Shown here: piece by piece, positions 7,456-15,033 of the stretch
How the letters are laid out: the number at the start of each line of letters is the position of its first letter
Numbering within the stretch: position 1 is the stretch's first letter
Source of the DNA: an uncultured Lentibacter sp.
Lineage (GTDB): Bacteria > Pseudomonadota > Alphaproteobacteria > Rhodobacterales > Rhodobacteraceae
Direction: 5' to 3'
DNA: 36,512 nt
Assembly (NCBI RefSeq): GCF_937123735.1
Contig: NZ_CAKZKL010000035.1
Span: 1-36,512 of the forward strand
Notes under the pieces: generated by a model
Told to the model about the DNA's origin: nothing
The model's database searches: none
Seen by the model: the letters and a program-made list of their open reading frames with translations, nothing else
Program-made: the position numbers and the translations under genes

Positions 7456-7662
7456 ATGAAACATGTGCCCAAGCCGACGACCGACGACGCCCTGATCAGA
7501 GCTTTTCTGGAAAAAGGCGGCGAGATCAAGCAAGGCAAGACCAAGCCCATGCCGCAGGATCTGGGGTTGAGCAATAACCAGTGGGGCAACAAGCTCACCA
7601 AAGAAGAAAAGGCCGCCGTGAAGGCGCAGCAAGAGGCGGCAAAGGCGGCCAAGACGGGGTGA
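7456..7662 (+). CDS. Small conserved-looking hypothetical protein (68 aa)
   Basis: A 68-residue soluble protein that I do not recognise. It begins MKHVPKPTTDDALIRAFLEK, has a central QDLGLSNNQWGNKLTKEEK segment and a Lys/Ala-rich helical tail. It is highly charged, with no signal or membrane segment. The ATG is preceded by a strong purine run (AGAGGGGGG), which makes this start much more convincing than the upstream in-frame ATGs. It sits between two minus-strand genes in the island separating rplP from rpmC, so it probably has its own promoter. Confidence 0.7.
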   Translation: MKHVPKPTTDDALIRAFLEKGGEIKQGKTKPMPQDLGLSNNQWGNKLTKEEKAAVKAQQEAAKAAKTG

Positions 7663-7682
7663 GCGGCGCGCAGCCTTTCAGC

Positions 7683-8303
7683 TCATGACCATTTGTAGTT
7701 GAAGCTCACCGAAATGCGGTCGTCTTCGCTCATGTTCATGGGGACTTCGTGGCGCAGCCAGCTTTCCCAGAGCAGCACGTCGCCCACCTTGGGCGCGGCG
7801 TAGACGAAGGTTTGCAGATCGCGCGGGGCGTCTTTGCGGCGCGGGGGGGCGGCCATCATACGCGCCGAGCGCGGGTCTTCGAGCTTGAGCGCGCTCGCGC
7901 CATCGGGCATGGCGACATAGGTTGTGCCGGAAATCACCGAATGGGGGTGAATATGCGACGAATGCATACCGCCTTCGGGCAGGATGTTGATCCAGAGGTC
8001 TTCCAGCTCAAGCTTGCCCTCGCCCAGATCAAACGCCAGCGCGCGCGCAAAGGCGGCGACATGCAGATCGAGTGCTTTGATCAGGTCGGCAAAGACCGGC
8101 GAGCGCCAGCCAAGGTCTGTCAGGGAGGCGTAGGAGGTATAGCCGGGGTAGCCGTTGTCCTCGCACCACTGCTGGCCGGCTTCGTCATCATCGGCGATGC
8201 CATAGCACGCACTCTCAAGCTCGGCGGCGTCAACTCTGGGGCCATGTGCGCTTAGCGCAGCGCGGTAAAGGCGGGTCACGAAGAGGGATTCTATTTCAGA
8301 CAT
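7683..8303 (-). CDS. Putative 2OG-Fe(II) oxygenase (TIGR02466 type)
   Basis: A 206-residue member of the 2-oxoglutarate/Fe(II) oxygenase group described by TIGR02466. The family core is clear: LWINILPEGGMHSSHIHPHS (residues 103-122) with the His cluster expected to bind iron, ISGTTYV, and ALKLEDPRSARMMAAPP. His185 (LRHEVPMN) probably supplies the distal iron ligand and Arg196 (DRISVSFN) the 2-oxoglutarate contact. No signal peptide is seen, so it should be cytoplasmic. The substrate is unknown. It lies in the accessory island inside the ribosomal cluster with no sign of a ribosomal role, although some 2OG oxygenases do hydroxylate ribosomal proteins. Confidence 0.88.
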   Translation of the reverse strand: MSEIESLFVTRLYRAALSAHGPRVDAAELESACYGIADDDEAGQQWCEDNGYPGYTSYASLTDLGWRSPVFADLIKALDLHVAAFARALAFDLGEGKLELEDLWINILPEGGMHSSHIHPHSVISGTTYVAMPDGASALKLEDPRSARMMAAPPRRKDAPRDLQTFVYAAPKVGDVLLWESWLRHEVPMNMSEDDRISVSFNYKWS

Positions 8304-8452
8304 GTCCGTTTGATAGCGCGCGGCGGCGCAAAGCGAAAGCGCGATTGAGCCCGCTGGCCCCCTTGTGGGTTGCCCGCGATGGGGATAAGGCGGCTTGCCG
8401 GGCCGCGCGCAGGCGAAAACCGGACAAAAACCGGGCGAAAAGGATAGGCGCT

Positions 8453-8668
8453 ATGAAGACTGTGGATGTCGTGAAATGGGTCGCCACGGCGATTCAGCTG
8501 GTGGGATACGGGCTGACAGGGCTCAATATTGTGCCCTGGAATGTATTTGCCTTCTTTGTGGGCATCTTCCTGTGGTTTGCCGTGGGGGTGATGTGGAAAG
8601 ACCGGGCCATCATGGTGGTGCATGTGGGGGCGTTTGTCTCTTTGCTTGCGGGCTATCTCAACGCATAA
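8453..8668 (+). CDS. Small two- or three-helix membrane protein
   Basis: A 71-residue hydrophobic protein of unknown function. A short N-terminal amphipathic segment (MKTVDVVKWVATAIQ) leads into hydrophobic stretches LVGYGLTGLNIVPWNVFAFFVGIFLWFAVG (interrupted by a polar turn) and VVHVGAFVSLLAGYL. The ATG at 8453 follows AAAGGAT; an upstream in-frame extension would be an Arg-rich, unlikely sequence. It is divergent from the oxygenase gene and reads towards rpmC, and there is no clear terminator between them, so it may add read-through into block 3. Confidence 0.72.
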   Translation: MKTVDVVKWVATAIQLVGYGLTGLNIVPWNVFAFFVGIFLWFAVGVMWKDRAIMVVHVGAFVSLLAGYLNA

Positions 8669-8700
8669 ATCCTGCGCGGGCGGCTTGTGTCCGTTAGGGC

Positions 8701-8729
8701 TTGCCAAGTCGGGGAATCCCACCTATACG
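8701..8729 (+). promoter_or_regulatory. Candidate promoter of the rpmC block
   Basis: TTGCCA (8701-8706) and TATACG (8724-8729) are separated by 17 bp. It lies 80 bp before rpmC in a region without coding sequence and shares its -10 box with the candidates before rplB and rplO. It would restore transcription after the accessory island. Confidence 0.65.
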
Positions 8730-8809
8730 GCCCACTTCTACCCATGACCTCCACTGGAATCAGGGTCACGCTTGTGCGGCCCTCCAGTGATGTTGAAAAG
8801 GAAAACACC

Positions 8810-9013
8810 ATGAACGCATCAGACCTGCGTGAAAAGACGGTTGACCAGCTGAAAGAAGAGCTGGAAAACCTCAAGAAAGAAAGCTTCAACCTGCGTTTCC
8901 AATCGGCCACTGGCCAGATGGAAAACACCGCGCGCGTGCGCCAGGTAAAGCGGACAACAGCCCGTGTGCTGACCATCCTCAACGAAAAAGCCGCGCAAGC
9001 GGCGGCAGAATAA
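8810..9013 (+). CDS. rpmC: 50S ribosomal protein L29
   Basis: L29 binds near the tunnel exit next to L23. The 67-residue product has the family form: two helices, [20 protein letters not shown] and the [21 protein letters not shown] segment. AAAAGGAAAA before the ATG acts as a purine-rich ribosome binding site. It normally follows rplP; here it opens a new block with its own promoter, and rpsQ follows 13 bases later. Confidence 0.97.
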   Translation: MNASDLREKTVDQLKEELENLKKESFNLRFQSATGQMENTARVRQVKRTTARVLTILNEKAAQAAAE

Positions 9014-9026
9014 GGGAGCCTGAGCT

Positions 9027-9257
9027 ATGCCAAAGCGTATCCTCACAGGCGTCGTCACAAGCAACCAGAACGAACAGACCGTCACGGTTTCAGTCGAGCG
9101 TCGCTTCACACACCCTGTTTTGAAAAAGACCATCCGTAAGTCCAAGAAATACCGGGCCCACGATGAGAAGAATGCCTACAATGTAGGTGACCAGGTGCGG
9201 ATCGTCGAATGTGCGCCCCGTTCAAAAACCAAGCGTTGGGAAGTTCTGGAGGCGTAA
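9027..9257 (+). CDS. rpsQ: 30S ribosomal protein S17
   Basis: S17 is a primary 16S rRNA binding protein with an OB fold. The 76-residue product begins [20 protein letters not shown] and contains [20 protein letters not shown] and the late [24 protein letters not shown] is the ribosome binding site. A 76-bp gap with no evident terminator separates it from rplN. Confidence 0.98.
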   Translation: MPKRILTGVVTSNQNEQTVTVSVERRFTHPVLKKTIRKSKKYRAHDEKNAYNVGDQVRIVECAPRSKTKRWEVLEA

Positions 9258-9333
9258 GCCTGCACAACGACCAACATCAGAAACCCTGGGGACAAGGCCA
9301 CGCATCGGCCCCCCATAGGTCAGGAGAAACCAT

Positions 9334-9702
9334 ATGATCCAGATGCAGACAAATCTGGATGTTGCTGACAACTCCGGCGCGCGCCGAGTTCAGTGCATCA
9401 AGGTTCTGGGTGGTTCCAAGCGTCGTTACGCTTCGGTCGGCGATATTATCGTCGTATCCGTCAAGGAAGCCATCCCACGCGGCCGTGTGAAGAAGGGGGA
9501 CGTGCGCAAAGCCGTCGTCGTTCGCACCGCCAAGGAAGTCCGTCGCGATGACGGCACAGCGATCCGCTTTGATCGCAATGCCGCCGTTATTCTCAACAAC
9601 AACAATGAGCCTGTCGGCACCCGTATCTTCGGGCCAGTTGTTCGCGAGCTGCGCGCCAAGAACTTCATGAAAATCATTTCGCTCGCCCCGGAGGTGCTGT
9701 GA
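9334..9702 (+). CDS. rplN: 50S ribosomal protein L14
   Basis: L14 lies at the 50S subunit interface and is the target of the silencing factor RsfS in other bacteria. The 122-residue product has the canonical [20 protein letters not shown] start, the [17 protein letters not shown] loop and a FGPVVRELR segment. AGGAGA precedes the ATG. One base separates its stop from the rplX start. Confidence 0.98.
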   Translation: MIQMQTNLDVADNSGARRVQCIKVLGGSKRRYASVGDIIVVSVKEAIPRGRVKKGDVRKAVVVRTAKEVRRDDGTAIRFDRNAAVILNNNNEPVGTRIFGPVVRELRAKNFMKIISLAPEVL

Positions 9703-9703
9703 T

Positions 9704-10015
9704 ATGGCTGCCAAGTTGAAAAAAGGTGACAAGGTTGTTGTGCTTGCCGGCAAAGACAAGGGCAAGCAGGGCACCATCTCGTCGGTTGATCCGAAAGCAG
9801 GCAAAGCGCTTGTGGACGGTGTGAACATGGCGATCCGCCACACCAAACAAACCCAGACCAGCCAGGGCGGCCGCCTTCCAAAGGCGATGCCAATCCAGCT
9901 GAGCAATCTGGCCTATGTTGACAAAAACGGCAAAGCGACACGCGTTGGCTTCAAGCTCGAAGGCGACAAGAAAGTGCGTTATGCCAAGACCACGGGGGAC
10001 GTGATCGATGCTTGA
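9704..10015 (+). CDS. rplX: 50S ribosomal protein L24
   Basis: L24 is an assembly initiator of the 50S subunit. The 103-residue product contains the KOW motif [18 protein letters not shown] near the N-terminus and [19 protein letters not shown] in the middle. A GGAGGTG ribosome binding site lies inside the end of rplN. The last eight bases overlap the start of rplE, implying coupled translation. Confidence 0.98.
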   Translation: MAAKLKKGDKVVVLAGKDKGKQGTISSVDPKAGKALVDGVNMAIRHTKQTQTSQGGRLPKAMPIQLSNLAYVDKNGKATRVGFKLEGDKKVRYAKTTGDVIDA

Positions 10016-10571
10016 TACAGCAAACTACACCCCACGCCTCAAAGAGCTGTATGACACGACCATTCGTGGCGCTCTGAAAGAGGAATTCGGCTATAAGAAC
10101 GCAATGCAGACACCTGCACTGGAAAAGATCGTTCTGAACATCGGCTGTGGCCGTGCCGCCGTGAAAGACAGCAAGAAAGCGAAATCGGCTGTGCAGGACT
10201 TGTCTGCAATTGCCGGCCAGCAGGCTGTCATGACCATTGCGAAGAATTCGATCGCGGGTTTTCGCGTGCGTGAAGGGATGCCAATGGGGGCGAAAGTCAC
10301 CCTGCGTGGCGCCCGCATGTATGAATTCCTGGACCGTCTGATCACGATTGCGATGCCCCGTATCCGCGACTTCCGCGGCGTATCGGGCAAGAGCTTTGAC
10401 GGCCGCGGCAACTATGCCATGGGCCTCAAGGAGCACATCGTATTCCCCGAGATCAACTTCGACGACGTCGATGAGAACTGGGGCATGGACATCGTTATTG
10501 CCACAACCGCAAAAACCGACGCGGAAGCCAAGGCGCTGTTGAAAGCTTTCAACATGCCCTTCAACAGCTGA
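10008..10571 (+). CDS. rplE: 50S ribosomal protein L5
   Basis: L5 binds 5S rRNA and the P-site tRNA. The 187-residue product shows the typical N-terminal [21 protein letters not shown], the KIVLNIGCG strand, [16 protein letters not shown] and the [20 protein letters not shown]-terminal part. It overlaps rplX by eight bases. Confidence 0.98.
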   Translation: MLDTANYTPRLKELYDTTIRGALKEEFGYKNAMQTPALEKIVLNIGCGRAAVKDSKKAKSAVQDLSAIAGQQAVMTIAKNSIAGFRVREGMPMGAKVTLRGARMYEFLDRLITIAMPRIRDFRGVSGKSFDGRGNYAMGLKEHIVFPEINFDDVDENWGMDIVIATTAKTDAEAKALLKAFNMPFNS

Positions 10572-10591
10572 TCCGCGGGAGGAAAGAGACA

Positions 10592-10897
10592 ATGGCTAAA
10601 AAATCAATGGTAGCTCGCGAAGTTAAGCGCCAGAAGCTGGTGGAGAAATTCGCCGCGAAACGCGCCGCGCTCAAAGAGATCATCAATGACCAAAGCAAGC
10701 CCATGGAAGAGCGTTTCCGCGCTTCTCTCGCGCTTGCCAAACTTCCGCGCAACAGCTCGGCCACACGCTTGCACAACCGTTGCCAGCTGACAGGCCGTCC
10801 TCACGCTTACTACCGTAAGCTGAAGGTTTCGCGGATCATGCTTCGGGAACTCGGCTCAAACGGCCAGATCCCCGGCATGGTTAAATCGAGCTGGTAA
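10592..10897 (+). CDS. rpsN: 30S ribosomal protein S14 (zinc-independent form)
   Basis: S14 is a protein of the 30S head. The 101-residue product is the long form without the CxxC pairs of the short zinc-binding type; only one Cys, in [15 protein letters not shown], is present. The end IPGMVKSSW is characteristic of the family. A GGGAGGAAAG ribosome binding site precedes the start. Confidence 0.98.
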   Translation: MAKKSMVAREVKRQKLVEKFAAKRAALKEIINDQSKPMEERFRASLALAKLPRNSSATRLHNRCQLTGRPHAYYRKLKVSRIMLRELGSNGQIPGMVKSSW

Positions 10898-10909
10898 GGA
10901 GAGCATGAT

Positions 10910-11302
10910 ATGAACGATCCTATCGCCGATATGCTCACTCGTATTCGCAACAGCCAGATGCGCGGCAAATCCACAGTGATGACGCCTGCATCGAAGTTGC
11001 GCGCGTGGGTTCTCGATGTGTTGGCTGACGAAGGCTATATCCGTGGCTATGAAAAAACCACCGATGTAAACGGTCACCCAGCCCTTGAAATCAGCCTCAA
11101 GTATTATGAGGGCACGCCTGTTATTCGTGAGCTCAAGCGGGTTTCAAAGCCTGGTCGCCGCGTTTACATGAGCGCCAATGACATTCCCGAAGTCCGTCAG
11201 GGCCTTGGTGTGTCGATTGTCAGCACGTCCAAGGGCGTGATGTCGGATGCAGCAGCACGCAATGCCCATGTGGGCGGCGAAGTGCTCTGCACGGTCTTCT
11301 AA
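10910..11302 (+). CDS. rpsH: 30S ribosomal protein S8
   Basis: S8 binds 16S rRNA early in assembly and in E. coli also represses the spc operon. The 130-residue product begins [17 protein letters not shown] and ends with the family signature [19 protein letters not shown] and [17 protein letters not shown] is its ribosome binding site. It lies between rpsN and rplF in the normal order. Confidence 0.98.
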   Translation: MNDPIADMLTRIRNSQMRGKSTVMTPASKLRAWVLDVLADEGYIRGYEKTTDVNGHPALEISLKYYEGTPVIRELKRVSKPGRRVYMSANDIPEVRQGLGVSIVSTSKGVMSDAAARNAHVGGEVLCTVF

Positions 11303-11312
11303 GGAGAGCGGA

Positions 11313-11846
11313 ATGTCTCGTATTGGTAAAAAACCGGTCGATCTGCCTTCTGGTGTGACCGCGACAATTTCTGGCCAGACCATTGAGGTCAAAGGTCCGA
11401 AAGCCACGCAAAGCTTTACGGCTACCGACGATGTAACCCTGGCAGTGGAAGACAATGCCGTCACGGTGACACCGCGCGGCAACTCCAAGCGCGCACGCCA
11501 GCAGTGGGGCATGAGCCGCACTGTTGTGGCCAATATGGTCACGGGTGTGAGCGTTGGCTTCAAGAAAGAGCTCGAAATCAACGGTGTTGGTTATCGTGCC
11601 CAGATGCAGGGCAACACCCTGAAGCTGATGCTTGGCCTGAGCCACGATGTAAACTTTGAAGTGCCTGAAGGGGTCACGGTCACCTGCCCAAAGCAGACCG
11701 AGATCATCATTGAAGGTGATAACGCACAACTCGTTGGTCAGGTTGCGGCAAATATCCGCGAATGGCGCAAGCCCGAGCCCTACAAAGGCAAAGGCATCAA
11801 ATATAAAGACGAGTATATCTTCCGCAAGGAAGGCAAGAAGAAATAA
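11313..11846 (+). CDS. rplF: 50S ribosomal protein L6
   Basis: L6 is a 50S protein near the factor-binding site. The 177-residue product starts [15 protein letters not shown] and has the second-domain signature [15 protein letters not shown] and the C-terminal [29 protein letters not shown] before 11313 supports this start; an in-frame ATG further upstream lies within rpsH and is not needed. Confidence 0.98.
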   Translation: MSRIGKKPVDLPSGVTATISGQTIEVKGPKATQSFTATDDVTLAVEDNAVTVTPRGNSKRARQQWGMSRTVVANMVTGVSVGFKKELEINGVGYRAQMQGNTLKLMLGLSHDVNFEVPEGVTVTCPKQTEIIIEGDNAQLVGQVAANIREWRKPEPYKGKGIKYKDEYIFRKEGKKK

Positions 11847-11857
11847 GGACCGGACAG

Positions 11858-12217
11858 ATGGCAAACAGCAAACGACAACTGTTCCTCAAGCGCCGCATGC
11901 GCGTCCGGAACAAACTTCGCAAGGTGAACAGCGGCAAGATGCGTCTTTCCGTTCACCGCTCAAACAAGAACATCAGCGTGCAGCTGATCGACGATGTGAA
12001 CGGCGTCACCGTCGCAGCAGCATCGACGCTCGAAAAAGCACTTGGTGTTGTCGGCAAGAACAATGTCGAAGCGGCAACGAAAGTTGGCGCGGCGATTGCC
12101 GAGCGCGCAAAGAAAGCGGGCGTGGACGTGGCATATTTCGACCGCGGCGGCTTTCTGTTTCATGGCAAGGTGAAGGCTCTGGCCGAAGCTGCGCGTGAAG
12201 GCGGTTTGAAAATCTGA
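11858..12217 (+). CDS. rplR: 50S ribosomal protein L18
   Basis: L18 binds 5S rRNA. The 119-residue product begins with a basic RNA-binding tail ([15 protein letters not shown]), contains [18 protein letters not shown], and ends with the signature [30 protein letters not shown] is the ribosome binding site. A 25-bp palindromic repeat starts one base after its stop codon, and rpsE is displaced by about 160 bp. Confidence 0.98.
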   Translation: MANSKRQLFLKRRMRVRNKLRKVNSGKMRLSVHRSNKNISVQLIDDVNGVTVAAASTLEKALGVVGKNNVEAATKVGAAIAERAKKAGVDVAYFDRGGFLFHGKVKALAEAAREGGLKI

Positions 12218-12218
12218 C

Positions 12219-12243
12219 GGTGCGCGCAGAGCGCACACCCTAC
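12219..12243 (+). repeat. 25-bp palindromic repeat, variant (R6)
   Basis: A diverged copy with GGTGCGCGCA and GCGCACACC in place of the standard arms and the conserved CTAC end. It lies one base after the rplR stop codon, inside what is usually a continuous spc operon. Confidence 0.75.
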
Positions 12244-12278
12244 GTTTGGGGTGTGACGGCGCACCAAGCAGACCTTGA

Positions 12279-12298
12279 GGAGGGCGGTCACGCCCTCC
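12279..12298 (+). terminator. GC-rich hairpin between rplR and rpsE
   Basis: GGAGGGCG (12279-12286) and CGCCCTCC (12291-12298) form a perfect 8-bp stem around GTCA, followed by a second small palindrome (TGATCC/GGATCA, 12302-12314). There is no T run, so it is a weak or factor-dependent terminator at best, or an mRNA processing site. Confidence 0.4.
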
Positions 12299-12328
12299 CG
12301 ATGATCCGGGATCAGGCGATCACCAGGA

Positions 12329-12361
12329 TTGACATAAAACAGGGCGCTTGCCCCCTATATG
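12329..12361 (+). promoter_or_regulatory. Candidate promoter of rpsE-rpmD
   Basis: A perfect TTGACA (12329-12334) lies 41 bp before the rpsE start. The best -10-like sequence, TATATG at 12356-12361, is 21 bp away and therefore poorly spaced; closer alternatives such as CCCTAT match the consensus badly. The position, just after a repeat and a hairpin, fits the pattern seen at the other block boundaries. Confidence 0.35.
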
Positions 12362-12374
12362 AAGGAATTGCCAT

Positions 12375-12947
12375 ATGGCAGAACGTGAGAACCGTCGCGG
12401 CCCGCGCCGCGAACGTGAAGAAGCCCCGGAATTTGCCGACCGTCTGGTCGCGATCAACCGGGTGTCCAAAACAGTCAAGGGTGGTAAGCGCTTTGGTTTC
12501 GCCGCTCTGGTTGTGGTGGGTGATCAAAAGGGTCGTGTCGGCTTTGGCAAAGGCAAGGCCAAGGAAGTTCCTGAAGCCATCCGCAAGGCCACAGAGCAAG
12601 CCAAACGCCAGATGATCCGCGTGCCGCTGCGCGAGGGCCGCACATTGCACCACGACACCCACGGCCGCCATGGCGCGGGCAAGGTTGTCATGCGCACGGC
12701 GCCACAGGGCACGGGTATCATTGCCGGTGGTCCGATGCGCGCGGTCTTTGAGATGCTCGGTGTTCAGGACGTTGTTGCAAAGTCGATCGGCTCGCAAAAC
12801 CCCTACAACATGATCCGCGCAACCATTGATGGCCTGAAAAGCGAAAGCAGCCCCCGTATGGTGGCCCAGCGTCGTGGCAAGAAGGTTGCAGACATTCTGA
12901 AGCGTGATGAGGCCCCTGTGGCTGACGCCGCAGATGCTGACGCGTAA
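12375..12947 (+). CDS. rpsE: 30S ribosomal protein S5
   Basis: S5 helps maintain decoding accuracy and lies at the mRNA entry site. The 190-residue product has the double-stranded-RNA-binding-like N-terminal domain with [20 protein letters not shown] and [19 protein letters not shown], and the C-terminal [19 protein letters not shown] short acidic/Ala-rich tail ([11 protein letters not shown]) ends it. An AAGGA ribosome binding site precedes the ATG. rpmD follows in 13 bases. Confidence 0.98.
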   Translation: MAERENRRGPRREREEAPEFADRLVAINRVSKTVKGGKRFGFAALVVVGDQKGRVGFGKGKAKEVPEAIRKATEQAKRQMIRVPLREGRTLHHDTHGRHGAGKVVMRTAPQGTGIIAGGPMRAVFEMLGVQDVVAKSIGSQNPYNMIRATIDGLKSESSPRMVAQRRGKKVADILKRDEAPVADAADADA

Positions 12948-12960
12948 GGAGGACAGACAG

Positions 12961-13149
12961 ATGGCGAAAACTATCGTTGTAAAGCAAATCGGCTCCCCGA
13001 TCCGTCGCCCTGAAAAACAGCGCCAGACGCTGATAGGGCTTGGCCTCAACAAGATGCACAAGACCCGCGAGCTGGAAGACACGCCTTCCGTGCGCGGCAT
13101 GGTCAACAAGATCCCGCATCTCGTCGAGATCATTGAAGAAAAAGGCTAA
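12961..13149 (+). CDS. rpmD: 50S ribosomal protein L30
   Basis: The 62-residue product is L30: it begins [20 protein letters not shown] and contains the family core [20 protein letters not shown] and [22 protein letters not shown] is its ribosome binding site. In the standard order rplO follows directly; here a palindromic repeat, a terminator and a two-gene island (ectC and a helicase) come between. Confidence 0.98.
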   Translation: MAKTIVVKQIGSPIRRPEKQRQTLIGLGLNKMHKTRELEDTPSVRGMVNKIPHLVEIIEEKG

Positions 13150-13153
13150 GGGC

Positions 13154-13178
13154 GGTGCGCAGTGAATGCGCACCCTAC
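13154..13178 (+). repeat. 25-bp palindromic repeat (R7)
   Basis: This copy is identical to R4 and R5. It begins 4 bp after the rpmD stop codon and is followed 16 bp later by an intrinsic terminator, so the rpmD mRNA would carry two successive hairpins at its 3' end. Confidence 0.88.
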
Positions 13179-13194
13179 GCAGCATAGAACATGA

Positions 13195-13226
13195 GACGCC
13201 CTCGGTGAAAGCCGGGGGCGTTTTTC
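13195..13226 (+). terminator. Intrinsic terminator after rpmD
   Basis: ACGCCCTCGG pairs with CCGGGGGCGT around a GTGAAAG-type loop and leads into TTTTTCTTT. It should end the rpmC-rpmD transcripts before the ectC homologue. Confidence 0.85.
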
Positions 13227-13275
13227 TTTGCCTTGGCTGCGGGGCCGGGTCATCCTAGGCAAAAGGGAGTGCGCC

Positions 13276-13662
13276 ATGATTGTGAAGCATTTGAGCGAAA
13301 TTTTAGGAACTGCCGCCCACGCCAGGGGCGAAGGCTGGGAGAGCCGGCGCATTCTGCTGGCGGGCGACGGGCTTGGCTATTCGCTGCATGACACGCTGGT
13401 GAAAGAGGGTGCTGAGCTCACGCTGGAATACAAGAACCACGTCGAGACCAACTATTGCATTGCCGGTGAAGGCGAAGTGGAGGAAGTGTCCACGGGGCGG
13501 ATCTGGCCCTTGTCAGAGGGCAGTGTCTATGTGCTGGATGCCCATGAGCGGCATGTCTTGCGGGCTTTGAAAGGGGATCTGCGGCTTGTTTGTCTGTTCA
13601 CACCCGCGCTCACAGGGCGCGAGGTGCATGACGCGGGTGGAAGCTACGCGGTGCAGGGGTAG
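13276..13662 (+). CDS. ectC: Solitary L-ectoine synthase homologue (cupin)
   Basis: EctC closes N-gamma-acetyl-2,4-diaminobutyrate to ectoine, a compatible solute. The 128-residue product has the family's full length and start (MIVKHLSEILGTAAHA). Glu57, Tyr85 and His93, which correspond to the metal ligands of characterised EctC, are present, as are Trp21, Arg25, Thr40, Tyr52 and His55 of the substrate pocket and the C-terminal TGREVHD. ectA and ectB are not adjacent; the neighbours are rpmD and an RNA helicase. It may use imported precursor, serve a different cyclisation, or work with ectAB elsewhere in the genome. The ribosome binding site is AAGGGAG. Its stop codon lies inside a palindromic repeat. 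Family assignment is strong; the reaction in this cell is inference. Confidence 0.88.
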   Translation: MIVKHLSEILGTAAHARGEGWESRRILLAGDGLGYSLHDTLVKEGAELTLEYKNHVETNYCIAGEGEVEEVSTGRIWPLSEGSVYVLDAHERHVLRALKGDLRLVCLFTPALTGREVHDAGGSYAVQG

Positions 13663-13720
13663 GGTGCGCATTCACTGCGCACCGCTGTTTGCGAAGGTGC
13701 GCAATAAATGCGCACCCTAC
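13659..13720. repeat. Head-to-head pair of 25-bp palindromic repeats (R8, R9)
   Basis: R8 (13659-13683, minus orientation) and R9 (13696-13720, plus orientation) are 12 bp apart and form an imperfect palindrome of about 60 bp. The pair fills the gap between the convergent ectC and helicase genes: R8 covers the ectC stop codon and R9 ends 5 bp from the helicase stop codon. No other terminator is visible there, so the pair may serve both genes. Confidence 0.88.
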
Positions 13721-13725
13721 GGTGT

Positions 13726-15033
13726 TTAAGCCGCGCTGGAGCTGCGCCGCCGCCGCGAGCGTTGCGGCTTGCCGCCGCCCGCATTCGCCGAGGCACCCTG
13801 CGGTTTGCCACGGCCCCCGCCGCCGCCTTTGCCACCACGGCCACGGCCCCCGCCGCCTCCGTTGGGGCGCTTCTGGCCGGCTTTGGTTTTCTCCAGAAGT
13901 TCAGCCGCCCAGGCCGCTTTGCCCACAACGGGGATGTCACGGCCAATCAGCTTCTGGATATCCTTGAGCTCGCCCACTTCATCCGGTGAACAATAGGCGA
14001 TGGCCGCGCCCTCACGGCCCGCACGCGCCGTGCGTCCGATGCGGTGGACATAGTTGTCCGCCACATTGGGCAGCTCGTAGTTATACACATGGCGCACTGC
14101 CGGAATATCGATTCCGCGCGCGGCCACATCTGTCGCCACCAAGACTTTGACCTTGCCGTCCTTGAACGCCTTGATCGCGCGTTCGCGCTGGCCCTGGCTT
14201 TTGTTGCCGTGGATGCTGTCGGCGGCAAAGCCTGCGGCCTCAAGCTTCTTCTTCAGCTTTTCGCAGCCGTGCTTTGTGCGGCCAAAGACAAGCGCTGCCT
14301 CGTCAGGGTGCGCGCCAAGGTGCTCGATGAGCAGCTCGGGTTTGCTGGCTTGCGAGACGAAGTGCACCGATTGCTCGATCCGCTCGATGGGCTTGCCGGG
14401 AGGGGCTGTTTCCACGCGGATGGGGTCTGTCAGATAGGCGTTGGCAATTTCGTTCATGCTTTTGGGCATGGTCGCCGAGAAGAGCATGGTCTGGCGCTCT
14501 TTGGGCAGCAGCAGAGCGATCTTGCGCAAAGCATGGATAAAGCCCAGATCCAGCATCTGGTCGGCCTCGTCCAGCACAAGGAAGCGGGCCGCATCCAGGC
14601 GCACGGCGCGGCGGTCGATCAGATCCAGCAGCCGGCCCGGTGTTGCAACAAGAATATCGGTGCCACGCTCAAGCTTGTTGGCCTGCACATTCAGAGACGC
14701 GCCGCCGATCACAAGATTGATCCGGGTATTGGTGCCCTTGGCAAAGCCGAGCATGGCTTCCTGGATTTGCTTGGCCAACTCGCGGGTGGGCGCGAGCACG
14801 AGCCCGCGCACCGATTTGGGGGCCGGTTTGCCCTCCATGCGGCCAATGGCGGTGAGGATGGGCAGGGAGAAGGCCGCGGTCTTGCCGGTGCCTGTCTGGG
14901 CGAGGCCCAACACATCACGGCCGTTCATGGCGTGCGGGATCGCCTTGGCCTGAATGGGGGTGGGCTCGGTCAGGCCGAGCTCTTTGAGGTTGGTGGAAAG
15001 GCGGGCGGGAAGGCCCAGCATGTCAAAATCCAA
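13726..15033 (-). CDS. rhlE: DEAD-box RNA helicase, RhlE type
   Basis: An ATP-dependent RNA helicase of 435 residues. The motifs appear in order: PTPIQ (Q motif), AQTGTGKT (residues 45-52), PTRELA, GGAS, TPGRLLD, DEAD, SAT, then ATDVAARGID and HRIGRTARAGREG of the second RecA domain. The tail is Gly/Arg-rich (GGGGGRGRGGKGGGGGRGK), as in RNA-binding RGG regions, and ends in a run of Arg and Ser. I prefer the TTG start at 15033 because AAGGAT lies 8 bases upstream; the ATG at 15021 would be 20 bases from it. Such helicases act in ribosome assembly, RNA decay and cold adaptation. It is divergent from rplO. Confidence 0.93.
   Translation of the reverse strand: MDFDMLGLPARLSTNLKELGLTEPTPIQAKAIPHAMNGRDVLGLAQTGTGKTAAFSLPILTAIGRMEGKPAPKSVRGLVLAPTRELAKQIQEAMLGFAKGTNTRINLVIGGASLNVQANKLERGTDILVATPGRLLDLIDRRAVRLDAARFLVLDEADQMLDLGFIHALRKIALLLPKERQTMLFSATMPKSMNEIANAYLTDPIRVETAPPGKPIERIEQSVHFVSQASKPELLIEHLGAHPDEAALVFGRTKHGCEKLKKKLEAAGFAADSIHGNKSQGQRERAIKAFKDGKVKVLVATDVAARGIDIPAVRHVYNYELPNVADNYVHRIGRTARAGREGAAIAYCSPDEVGELKDIQKLIGRDIPVVGKAAWAAELLEKTKAGQKRPNGGGGGRGRGGKGGGGGRGKPQGASANAGGGKPQRSRRRRSSSAA

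Noticed and set aside
7255..7632. N-terminal extension of the lipoprotein gene
   Set aside because: It would hide the signal peptide and lipobox and overlap the 68-residue gene on the other strand.
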